NCBI GenBank assembly: GCA_016793325.1
Contig: JAEUKI010000031.1
Coordinates: 248,001-312,000, forward strand
DNA from: Myxococcales bacterium
GTDB taxonomy: Bacteria > Myxococcota_A > Polyangia > Polyangiales > Ga0077539
Length of the DNA: 64,000 nt
Direction: 5' to 3'
Under the pieces are notes generated by a model. The model had not been told where the DNA came from. It saw only the letters and a program-made list of their open reading frames with translations, and ran no database searches. Positions 40,793 to 48,059 of the stretch are shown piece by piece. The translations under genes and the position numbers were made by a program. The number at the start of each line of letters is the position of its first letter. Position 1 is the first letter of the stretch.

Positions 40793-42550
40793 ATGAAGAG
40801 GGTCGCTTCGTACGGTCTGCTCTGCGCACAGCTCGCGCTCGCTTCGTGCACGACGCCTCCGCCTCCTCCAACAGACGGGGCGATGGACAGCGGCGTCTCG
40901 ACGGACAGCGGCGCGAGCCCCGACAGCGCTGTGGTGGACGTCCCCAACGCGCCCATGGATTCAACAGCGCCGACGGACGCCGGGGTCGCGACCGACGCGC
41001 GAACGCCCCCCGCGGACGTGATGATGCTGCCCGCGCCCTCGTGCATGGCCGCGACGGGCGGCGGCGCGGCGACGTCGATGGCGCCGACGCTGTTGCGAAC
41101 GCTGTCCGATCGCTTTCACGAAGGGTGGCTCGCGTCTCCGGCGGTGGCGGATCTCGACCGCGACGGGCGCAACGAAATCGTGATCGCCCGCGCGGGAAAG
41201 CTCCTCGTCTACCGCCCCGACGGCTCGATCGCGTGGTCCTTCGACGTCCCGAGCAGCGGGCGCATCTGGGCGTCGCCCGTGATCGTCGATCTGGCGGGAG
41301 ACGCCAATTTGGAAGTGGCCTTCGCGGCGCGCGGGAGCGTCTACGTGCTCGACGCGCGCGGCGCGATGGTCCCGGGATTTCCGTACATGTGGCGCGACGA
41401 GCTGCGGTCGATCGCGGCGGGCGACGTCGATGGAGACGGACGCAACGAGCTCGTCGTGCTCACGACCAACCCGCTGCCGTCCGTGATGATGTCTCCGCGC
41501 GACATCATGCTCGCGCTCGAAGGCAACGGAACGGTCGTTCGCGGCTGGCCCCCCAACACGACGATGACCTCGGGCTGCGACACAAACTGCTTCGTCACTG
41601 GCGGCTACGACCAGAACCTCGCCGTCGGCCCGATCGACAACGACGCGAGCTGGGACGTGTTCGGCGCGCAGGACAACGCGTACTTGTCTTGGCACCGCGG
41701 CAGCGGCGTGGCGTTCGACGCGAACACCATGTTTCGAAACCGCCGCAAGGTGCTCGGCGTGCGGTTTCTGCACGACCTCGCGCTCGCGCAGCAGGGCTAC
41801 GCCAACGACGAGAACACAGCAAATCAAGCGCACTTCACAAACACGGCCCCGGCGATCGCGGACATCGACGGCGACGGGCGCAACGAGCTCGTGTTCGTGG
41901 GCAGCGTCCAAAACGCGGCGCAGAGCGACCGATTGCGCGGCGTCGCGCTGTGGGTGGTCAACAGCGACGCGAGCCGACCGGCGCTGTGGTCGACGCCGTA
42001 CCACGTTCCCATGTACCGCGCGGGGCTCTGGGACTTCGATGGAACGAACATCGTCGGCCTCACGAATCAAGTGACCGTCGCGGACATGGACCCGATGAGC
42101 GCGGGGCTCGAGATGGTGTTCGCGGGCTTCGACGGCGGGATTCACATGGTCGACGCGCGCAAGACGCCGCGCTGGCGCTTCGAGTACACGACGAGCAACG
42201 ACGTGCTCACGACCGGCGTGGCCGTGGGTGATCTCTCGGGCGACGGCGTCCCCGAGGTCGTGTTCGCGACGTACTCCCCGCGCATGGACGCGAGCGCGCT
42301 CTATGTCCTCAGCGCCAACGGCGCGATGCAGCACAGGATCGCGCTCCCGCGGCGCGGCGCGATGAGCGTCCCCACGCTCGCCGACGTCGACGGCAACGGA
42401 ACGATCGAGATCATCGTGAACCTCAAGGACGGCGAGGACCGCATGCGCAGCGCCCTCGTGTACACCGTCGCGGGCTCGCACGCAGGGTGCCTGCTCTGGC
42501 CCACGGGCCGCGGCAACTTGCTTCGCAACGGGTACGTCCCGCGGAGGTAG
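40793..42550 (+). CDS. FG-GAP / VCBS-repeat lipoprotein
   Basis: 585-residue lipoprotein. The signal peptide ends at lipobox LASC (C19), followed by a Pro/Asp/Ser linker (to about residue 80). Repeated Ca-binding FG-GAP/VCBS elements follow: DLDRDGRNEIVIA, DVDGDGRNELVVL, DIDGDGRNELVFVG, DLSGDGVPEVVFA and DVDGNGTIEIIVN. These are the D-x-D-G-x-N/D calcium loops of integrin-type beta-propellers. Likely a surface binding protein. It follows the DUF1015 gene by 26 bases on the same strand but is functionally unrelated in appearance. Confidence 0.88.
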   Translation: MKRVASYGLLCAQLALASCTTPPPPPTDGAMDSGVSTDSGASPDSAVVDVPNAPMDSTAPTDAGVATDARTPPADVMMLPAPSCMAATGGGAATSMAPTLLRTLSDRFHEGWLASPAVADLDRDGRNEIVIARAGKLLVYRPDGSIAWSFDVPSSGRIWASPVIVDLAGDANLEVAFAARGSVYVLDARGAMVPGFPYMWRDELRSIAAGDVDGDGRNELVVLTTNPLPSVMMSPRDIMLALEGNGTVVRGWPPNTTMTSGCDTNCFVTGGYDQNLAVGPIDNDASWDVFGAQDNAYLSWHRGSGVAFDANTMFRNRRKVLGVRFLHDLALAQQGYANDENTANQAHFTNTAPAIADIDGDGRNELVFVGSVQNAAQSDRLRGVALWVVNSDASRPALWSTPYHVPMYRAGLWDFDGTNIVGLTNQVTVADMDPMSAGLEMVFAGFDGGIHMVDARKTPRWRFEYTTSNDVLTTGVAVGDLSGDGVPEVVFATYSPRMDASALYVLSANGAMQHRIALPRRGAMSVPTLADVDGNGTIEIIVNLKDGEDRMRSALVYTVAGSHAGCLLWPTGRGNLLRNGYVPRR

Positions 42551-42577
42551 CGCGCGCTGATCGGGCGCACGATGGGC

Positions 42578-43315
42578 TCACGCCGCAGGCGCGAACTGCT
42601 CGTGTTGATGCACGCCCACCGTCACTTCGGGGAGCGTGTCCATCGCCGGAGCGAGCAGCGCTTCGGACACTTCGCGCAGCGGGCGCTCCCACATCGTCTC
42701 GAAGGGCACGGTCATGAGCATGCGCGAGCGCCTCCCGCGCGAATACGCGCCGTGCAGCCGCGCGACGTACGCGCGAAGCTCGCGGCCTCCAAAGGACTTC
42801 AATCGGTACACCGTCGAGAAGAACACGATGAAGGCCGTCGATGGCAGCCGCAGGTTGCCGAAGACAAACGCCTGCAGCTCCATCTCGCCGAGCATGTGCG
42901 TCTTGTAGCCCGTGAGCACATGAAAGAGGTCGTGCGTCTCGCGGTAGCGCTTCGAGAGAAACGCCTCGTCGCTGTCGATCGCAAACGACGAGACGAACGG
43001 CGCGATCTTGTTGTCCTCGAAGTACCGCGCAAACTCGCGGCCGAGCGTCCCTTCGGGGAGCGCCCCGAGCGCCGCGAGGTCGAGGTCCGGCCCCTGCAAC
43101 GTCGGGCGCGTGTCGAGCATCGCGCGTCCCTCGGCGTTCTGACGAAACTCCCTCACGAGCGCGGTGTACGCCTCGGCGTCGAGCTGCGCGTTGAACAGCG
43201 GCCCGTACAGCTCGTTGCCGGGGTCGTCCTTCAGCACGTGCAGCGCGTGAAGCCCCTTCTTCACCCGCGAAAAGATCGATTGCCCCACAGGGAATGCCGT
43301 CGCGTTCTCGCTCAT
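42578..43315 (-). CDS. Coq4-family protein
   Basis: 245-residue member of the COQ4 family (ubiquinone biosynthesis). The diagnostic zinc/substrate site HDxxHx11E is present exactly: H128, D129, H132 and E144 (RETHDLFHVLTGYKTHMLGEMELQAF). Upstream are GRAMLDTRPTL and LPEGTLGREFARYFEDN, also conserved in Coq4 proteins. The start is the ATG at 43313-43315. The gene is divergent from a TetR regulator with a palindromic operator between them. Myxobacteria mostly use menaquinone, so its job here may differ from ubiquinone synthesis; that is inference. The C-terminus is Ala-rich. Confidence 0.88.
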   Translation of the reverse strand: MSENATAFPVGQSIFSRVKKGLHALHVLKDDPGNELYGPLFNAQLDAEAYTALVREFRQNAEGRAMLDTRPTLQGPDLDLAALGALPEGTLGREFARYFEDNKIAPFVSSFAIDSDEAFLSKRYRETHDLFHVLTGYKTHMLGEMELQAFVFGNLRLPSTAFIVFFSTVYRLKSFGGRELRAYVARLHGAYSRGRRSRMLMTVPFETMWERPLREVSEALLAPAMDTLPEVTVGVHQHEQFAPAA

Positions 43316-43367
43316 CGAAGCCGCTCCTTCGCGCGCCGATGGCGCGGTGCACAACGGACGCTAGCGA

Positions 43368-43389
43368 AAGTGAACAGTGGTGTCCACTT
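43368..43389. promoter_or_regulatory. TetR-type operator palindrome
   Basis: AAGTGAACA-GTGG-TGTCCACTT: 9-base arms with one mismatch around four bases, in the 103-base gap between the divergent coq4-like gene and the TetR gene. TetR repressors commonly bind such a palindrome in the shared promoter region and control both genes. Confidence 0.7.
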
Positions 43390-43418
43390 CGTAAGCGCGC
43401 CATGCTCACTGCAGTTCT

Positions 43419-43982
43419 GTGAGCAGCGACAGCCCTCCGCAGCGCAAGGACGCCGCGCGCAACCGCGAGCGCATCATCGAGGCGGCGCGCGAGCTCTTCT
43501 CGAGAGAGGGCTTCGACGTGTCGTTCGACGCGATCGCGCAGGGCGCCGGCGTGGGGCGCGCGACGCTCTACCGCAATTTCGCTGACAAATACGCGCTCGG
43601 CGCGGCGATCTTCGACGACAACATCACCGCGCTCGAGGCGCTCGCGCGACGCGAGCCGCGGCCGACGTTCATGGCGTTGCTCGAGGCCGTGATCGAGCAG
43701 CAGGTGCAGTGCCACGCGCTCGTTCCCGCGCTGTTGTCGGCGCGCGGCGCGACGGACATGGACTCGCTCGGACAGCGGATGAACGCGCTGCTCGAGGGCC
43801 CGCTCGAGCGCGCGCGTTGCGCGGGCGAGGTGCGCGACGACCTGCAGACGATGGACGTCCTCGGCGTGCTCGCGATGATCTCCGCGGTGATGATCCCGAC
43901 CGCCACCGCGCAGCGACGCCGCGCCCGCGCGCAGCGGGCGCTCGAGCTCGTCTTCGACGGCCTGCGCGCCAGACCGAGATAA
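43419..43982 (+). CDS. TetR/AcrR-family regulator
   Basis: 187-residue repressor-type protein from GTG 43419. The N-terminal helix-turn-helix is RERIIEAARELFSREGFDVSFDAIAQGAGVGRATLYRNFADKYALG (16-61), a standard TetR motif. The C-terminal ligand domain is helical and unremarkable, with SAVMIPTATAQRRRARAQRALELVFDGL at the end. It is divergent from the Coq4-family gene; the palindrome at 43368-43389 lies 29 bases upstream of its start and 52 bases upstream of the coq4 start. Likely controls both; inducer unknown. Confidence 0.9.
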   Translation: MSSDSPPQRKDAARNRERIIEAARELFSREGFDVSFDAIAQGAGVGRATLYRNFADKYALGAAIFDDNITALEALARREPRPTFMALLEAVIEQQVQCHALVPALLSARGATDMDSLGQRMNALLEGPLERARCAGEVRDDLQTMDVLGVLAMISAVMIPTATAQRRRARAQRALELVFDGLRARPR

Positions 43983-44145
43983 ACCACGGCACAATCGAAC
44001 GTCGTAGCAACGAGACAAGCGTCGGCGTGGTTGAGCTCGAGTCGAACCGCCGTGAATCGATCGCGAAAAGTACGTCGATCGAACGCGTAGCGGTTCAATC
44101 GCGCGCGATTGGACAAGCGCGCGTTCTTGCCGAGACACTCACGGC

Positions 44146-45138
44146 GTGCGCTTTCTTCGCTCGATCGCTTGGGCTTCGACGTTCGTGGCGTTCGTGTCGC
44201 TCGGCTGCGGGACCCGAACGGGGCTGCGCGTTCGTCCCGGAGCGATCGACGCCACGGTGGACGACGACGTGATCGCCGATGCGACCGTCGTAGATTCCAT
44301 CGACGCGGTCGACGCGGTGGTGGACGACCAGCCTTCGCTCGACGTGATCGACGACCGCGTCTCCTTCGATTGCCGCGTCGATCCGAGGCGCCTGTGCGAC
44401 GACAACAACGCCTGCACCGTGGACACGTGCGGCGCGGACGGACGCTGCGTTCGAGCCCCGGTGCGCTGCGACGACGAGGACCCGTGCACGCTCGATCGCT
44501 GCGAAGCGTCGCGAGGGTGCGTGTTCACGTCGATCGAGTGCGGCGGCTGCGCGGACGGCGTTCGCGACGCGTTTCGCGACCGAACGCGGTACCCCAACAT
44601 CGCCGGGTGCGCAGGGGGCTTCGCGCTTCCGGGGCTCAACCTCGAGACCGCCCCCACATGCGATCGAATCGCCGGCGACGACGGACCCAACCCCAACGGA
44701 ACCGGCTGCCGCGCGAGCGACCTGTGCGCCACAGGATTTCATGTGTGCCGATCCGCTGGCGAGGTGCGCGCGCGCTCGGTCGACGGTTGCTCGGGCGCGA
44801 GAGACGCAGAGCCATCGTCGTTTTGGGCCACGCGCCAGACGGGGCCCGGCTGTCTGCAGTGCGCGACGGGGACGGCGCCCGACTGCACAAACGCGGATTG
44901 CCGCAGCGACTGCGCGGCGACCGCGCGAACGACGAACGACATCTTCGGGTGCGGGTCCGTGGGCAGCGTCCCGCAAGCGTCGTGCGCGCCGCTCGATCGC
45001 TCGGGAAACAACCTTTGCAGCGAGCTCCCCGCCCCGTGGCGCTGCGACAGCGGCGCGGGCGACGTGAGCTTTCGCGAGAGCGAGTTCGTCGTGAAGCCAG
45101 GGCCCCGCGCGGGCGGCGTCTTGTGCTGCCGAGATTGA
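44146..45138 (+). CDS. Cys-rich lipoprotein with CxDxNxCTxDxC module
   Basis: 330-residue lipoprotein, GTG start 44146, signal peptide RFLRSIAWASTFVAFVSLGC with lipobox SLGC (C21). After an Asp/Val-rich linker, CDDNNACTVDTCGADGRC and CDDEDPCTLDRCEASRGC form two copies of a Notch/DSL-like Cys module common in myxobacteria. Residues 145-330 are Cys-rich with no recognised domain. Disulfide-rich surface protein of unknown role. It precedes the MglA-like gene by 53 bases on the same strand. Confidence 0.78.
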   Translation: MRFLRSIAWASTFVAFVSLGCGTRTGLRVRPGAIDATVDDDVIADATVVDSIDAVDAVVDDQPSLDVIDDRVSFDCRVDPRRLCDDNNACTVDTCGADGRCVRAPVRCDDEDPCTLDRCEASRGCVFTSIECGGCADGVRDAFRDRTRYPNIAGCAGGFALPGLNLETAPTCDRIAGDDGPNPNGTGCRASDLCATGFHVCRSAGEVRARSVDGCSGARDAEPSSFWATRQTGPGCLQCATGTAPDCTNADCRSDCAATARTTNDIFGCGSVGSVPQASCAPLDRSGNNLCSELPAPWRCDSGAGDVSFRESEFVVKPGPRAGGVLCCRD

Positions 45139-45191
45139 ATGTGTGTGTCGGGCGCTTGTGGCCCGTCGCCGCGCGCGACAACCTCGGCGAC

Positions 45192-45833
45192 GTGAGCTCC
45201 GTCGACCTCGAGGCCCGCCAGATTCGCTGCACGATCGTCTACGACGGCCCAGCGCTCGGCGGCAAGACGAGCAATCTTCAGTACCTCTACGACCGCACGC
45301 CAGCCGAGTCGCGGAGCGCGATGGTGCACGTCGCCAACGCGGACGAGCGCAGGCTGACGTTCGATCTCGTGCCGAGGACGATCGCGCCCGTACGCGGGCT
45401 CGCGCTGCGGTTTACGCTGGTGACCATCCCGGGGTCGGTCTACTTCGACGAGGCTCGACGCGCGATGTGCGCGGACGCGGACGCAGTCGTGTTCGTCGCG
45501 GACTCGCAGATCGAACGGCTCGAGGCCAACGTCGAGCGTTGGGAGACGCTCGCGGCCAACCTCGCGTCGCACGGGATCGACGTCGAACACATCCCGGGCG
45601 TGCGTCAGTTCAACAAGCGCGACTTGCCGTCGGCCGCGCCGATCGAGGTGCTCGATCGAGCGCTCGCGCATCCGCATTGGCCGCACACGACCGCGATCGC
45701 GCACCGAGGCGAGGGCGTCTTCGACTCGCTGCGCATCGCCGCGCGTTGGGTCGCGCGACGACTTAGTTGCTCAATTGATTTGCAGGCTCCGAGCACGGTG
45801 GTCGACCCTCGCAGCGGTTTGGCGCCAAAATAG
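45192..45833 (+). CDS. MglA-like small Ras-family GTPase, Ser82 variant
   Basis: 213-residue GTPase that lines up with Myxococcus xanthus MglA without gaps through residue 90. The P-loop is GPALGGKT (19-26, Ala at MglA G21), R53 (the intrinsic arginine finger) is kept, and NKRDLP gives the guanine-specificity motif. PM3, TVPGQVFYD in MglA, here reads TIPGSVYFD, so the catalytic Gln82 is Ser. The C-terminus has an extra 18-residue tail. MglA controls polarity and gliding; this paralogue probably hydrolyses GTP poorly, or by another route. GTG 45192 sits where the family begins. It follows the lipoprotein gene. No mglB is adjacent. Confidence 0.88.
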   Translation: MSSVDLEARQIRCTIVYDGPALGGKTSNLQYLYDRTPAESRSAMVHVANADERRLTFDLVPRTIAPVRGLALRFTLVTIPGSVYFDEARRAMCADADAVVFVADSQIERLEANVERWETLAANLASHGIDVEHIPGVRQFNKRDLPSAAPIEVLDRALAHPHWPHTTAIAHRGEGVFDSLRIAARWVARRLSCSIDLQAPSTVVDPRSGLAPK

Positions 45834-45844
45834 GCCGAAATTTT

Positions 45845-45864
45845 GACCAACAGCGCTGTTGGTC
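45845..45864. terminator. 20-base perfect palindrome after the MglA-like gene
   Basis: GACCAACAGC-GCTGTTGGTC is self-complementary over 20 bases. It begins 12 bases after the GTPase stop and a TTTTT follows 12 bases later. It can fold as an 8-base stem with a GCGC loop, so it may be a terminator; a dimeric-protein operator is the alternative. Confidence 0.5.
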
Positions 45865-45978
45865 TCTGGGATGCTGGTTTTTGTCAGGAATTCTCACGCG
45901 ATGGTCGAGGATTTTGTCGGCGCGTACGTCTCGTTCGATTCTGTGAGAACGCGTCGCGCGGTCGACCAATCGACGGGC

Positions 45979-46650
45979 ATGACGCTTCGTACATCAGCGC
46001 TCGTCGCGCTCTCGCTTGGGTTGCTCGTCGGTTGTGGAAGCATGGTTGCGGCCGTGCCCGATGGAGCCACGCAGGACAGCGCCGCGATCGACGCACCGAC
46101 GGACGCTCCCTCCAACGCGAACGACGCGGTCGCGGATCGCGCGATCGAAGCGGACACTGGCGTCGCCGTCGCTCCCATGGACTCGGGGGTCGATGCGCCG
46201 AGCGCTGTCGACGCGTCGATGGACAGCGCGCGCGCAGACGCGACGGACGCGGGCGATGCTGCGGCGGACGCGGCCATCGTGCCTCCGAGCGACGCGTGCG
46301 TCGCGGACGGAGGCAACGCGAGCCTGCGATTCGGCGAGGTCTACCGACGCACCATCAACGACGGAGGCAGCCTTGGTGGCGGATGCACGACGTCGTCGCG
46401 TTGCCACGGACGACCGGGCGAGGTCTTCGATCTGTCCTCCGAGAGCGCTGCGTACGCGAGCCTCCTCGGCGTGATGGGCGCGTGTGGTGTGCGCGTGACT
46501 CCGTGCGATCTGTCGCGGAGCTACATCTCGACGCTCATGCACCGACCGGATACGTGCCGCGGGCAGCGGCACACGGGGTTCGGGCAGACGATGACCGCCG
46601 AGCAGATCGCGTTGCTCGACGCGTGGATCCTCGGCGGCGCGCAGCGGTAG
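45979..46650 (+). CDS. Lipoprotein with cytochrome-c-like C-terminal part
   Basis: 223-residue lipoprotein: MTLRTSALVALSLGLLVGC signal, lipobox LVGC (C19). A long Asp/Ala linker with DSG and DAA runs follows (22-105). The C-terminal 115 residues have CTTSSRCHGRPGEV and end QTMTAEQIALLDAWILGGA. The pair of CxnCH-like and 'M-x-AEQI-LLDAWI-GGA' segments is typical of cytochrome-c-like domains in myxobacterial lipoproteins, but here the spacing before CH is C-x5-CH, not CxxCH. Covalent haem binding is therefore doubtful. Convergent with the cNMP gene. The TTG-started longer frame (from 45859) is not chosen because it lacks a signal peptide. Confidence 0.75.
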   Translation: MTLRTSALVALSLGLLVGCGSMVAAVPDGATQDSAAIDAPTDAPSNANDAVADRAIEADTGVAVAPMDSGVDAPSAVDASMDSARADATDAGDAAADAAIVPPSDACVADGGNASLRFGEVYRRTINDGGSLGGGCTTSSRCHGRPGEVFDLSSESAAYASLLGVMGACGVRVTPCDLSRSYISTLMHRPDTCRGQRHTGFGQTMTAEQIALLDAWILGGAQR

Positions 46651-46669
46651 CGCGCGGACGCTCGTTTGC

Positions 46670-48037
46670 TCACACGAGCACGAGGTCGTCCTCGTCGAGC
46701 ACGGCGTCGATCTCTTCTTCGCTCGCGGTGCCTTCGGCCGCGGCGCTCATCGTGAGGTTGGCGTCCATCAAGCGATCCTGCGCGAGGTTCTCGAAGTACG
46801 CGCGCAGCTCGGGGACGCCCTGCACGAGTCGGTCGAACAGCTCGCGCGAGAGGAACATCACCGTGCTGTTTCGCACGGCGGTGACCGTGGCTGTGGTCGT
46901 TCCCTGTTCGATGAGGGCGATCTCGCCGAACACGTCGCCCGAGTCGAGGGTCGCGAGCACCACGCGCTGACCGTTGCTCTCGCGGGTTACTTCGACTTGC
47001 CCCGAGAGCAAGAGAAACAACCCGCGTCCGACGTCTCCCTCGCGGATGATCACCGCGCCCGCGGGCGCGTCGTGCGCGCTGAACCGCGACGCGAGCTGCA
47101 CGCGCTGTGCGCGGTCGAAGGGCTTGAAGATCGCGTGCGTCGCCAAGAGGTTCTGCACGAGTCGATCGCGGGTGAACCGCTCGAGCGCCTGGCCTACCAC
47201 CGCGATCTCGCGCGCGACCGCGCCGAGCGAATCACGCCCGAACACGAGCACGTCCGAGTCGTCGACGACGGACACGGTCGCTCCGCGAGGCGCGCCCGAA
47301 ACGAGCGCCATTTCGCCGACGATCGAGCCCTCGCCGAGCGTCGCGAGCAGCACGTCGTTCTCGGGGGTGACGACCGTTCCACCGCCGCCTGCGCGGCGCG
47401 TGACGCGCGCCGTCCCGCGCGCGAGCATGTAGAACGCGTCGCCGGGCTCGCCCTCGCGAATGATCGCCGTCCCTTGCGGCGAGCGCTGCAGCGTGACCGC
47501 AGAGAGCATCTTGACGAACGCGTCCGGCGGCAGATCCGACAAGAGCGGAATCGGCGCTACGGACGCTGGATATCCAGGCAATCCTTCGCGCAACGTCGCC
47601 GCTTGCGCCGCCACCGCGCGCACCTGCGCGTAGTCGAGCTCGTTCGGAACGAACGCCTCCGTCGGGACCTCCGCCTCGGGCAGCGGCGGCGCGAGGCGCA
47701 CTGCTTTTCCGAGCGCGGGCGATCCCGCGGCGTAGCGCTGCGCCAATTGCCCGAGGAGCTCGTTGATCGCCGGGTCGATGCGCGCGAGGATCTTCAGCGC
47801 GACGATGGCCTTCAACGGGTACCCAGAAAGGGACGCTTCACGAGCGACGAACGCGTACACTTGAATCGCCTGGGTGTTGTCCCCGGCGATCAACAGCGCG
47901 TCTCCGATGCGTAGCCTCGCATCGAGGTCGTGCGGCGCTGAGCGAACGAGCGCGACGAGCCCGCGGAGGGCTCCCTCGTTGTCGCCAGCGCGAATTCTCT
48001 GGTTTGCGTCCTGAGTCAGAAGCTTGCGGGTGACCAT
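46670..48037 (-). CDS. TPR plus tandem cyclic-nucleotide-binding domain protein
   Basis: 455-residue cytoplasmic signalling protein. Residues 1-95 contain TPR-like helices (AGDNEGALRGLVALVRSAPHDLDARLRIGDALLIAGDNTQAIQVYAFV). Two cNMP folds follow, residues 165-285 (GTAIIREGEPGDAFYMLARGT, GEMALVSGAPRGATV) and 310-420 (GAVIIREGDVGRGLFLLLSGQ, GEIALIEQGTTTATV). Both have the GE(M/I)AL block, the second with Thr replacing the Arg that contacts the cyclic phosphate, so the second site may not bind. The last 25 residues are acidic. No catalytic or DNA-binding domain is present. It is divergent from the T-[LIM] repeat protein gene (22 bases between starts). Confidence 0.88.
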   Translation of the reverse strand: MVTRKLLTQDANQRIRAGDNEGALRGLVALVRSAPHDLDARLRIGDALLIAGDNTQAIQVYAFVAREASLSGYPLKAIVALKILARIDPAINELLGQLAQRYAAGSPALGKAVRLAPPLPEAEVPTEAFVPNELDYAQVRAVAAQAATLREGLPGYPASVAPIPLLSDLPPDAFVKMLSAVTLQRSPQGTAIIREGEPGDAFYMLARGTARVTRRAGGGGTVVTPENDVLLATLGEGSIVGEMALVSGAPRGATVSVVDDSDVLVFGRDSLGAVAREIAVVGQALERFTRDRLVQNLLATHAIFKPFDRAQRVQLASRFSAHDAPAGAVIIREGDVGRGLFLLLSGQVEVTRESNGQRVVLATLDSGDVFGEIALIEQGTTTATVTAVRNSTVMFLSRELFDRLVQGVPELRAYFENLAQDRLMDANLTMSAAAEGTASEEEIDAVLDEDDLVLV

Positions 48038-48059
48038 CGCCCGCGCGAGTGTATCGAAG

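Noticed and set aside
43983..44145. Possible tRNA or small RNA between tetR and the lipoprotein gene
   Set aside because: No cloverleaf, CCA end or terminator was seen in the 163-base gap.
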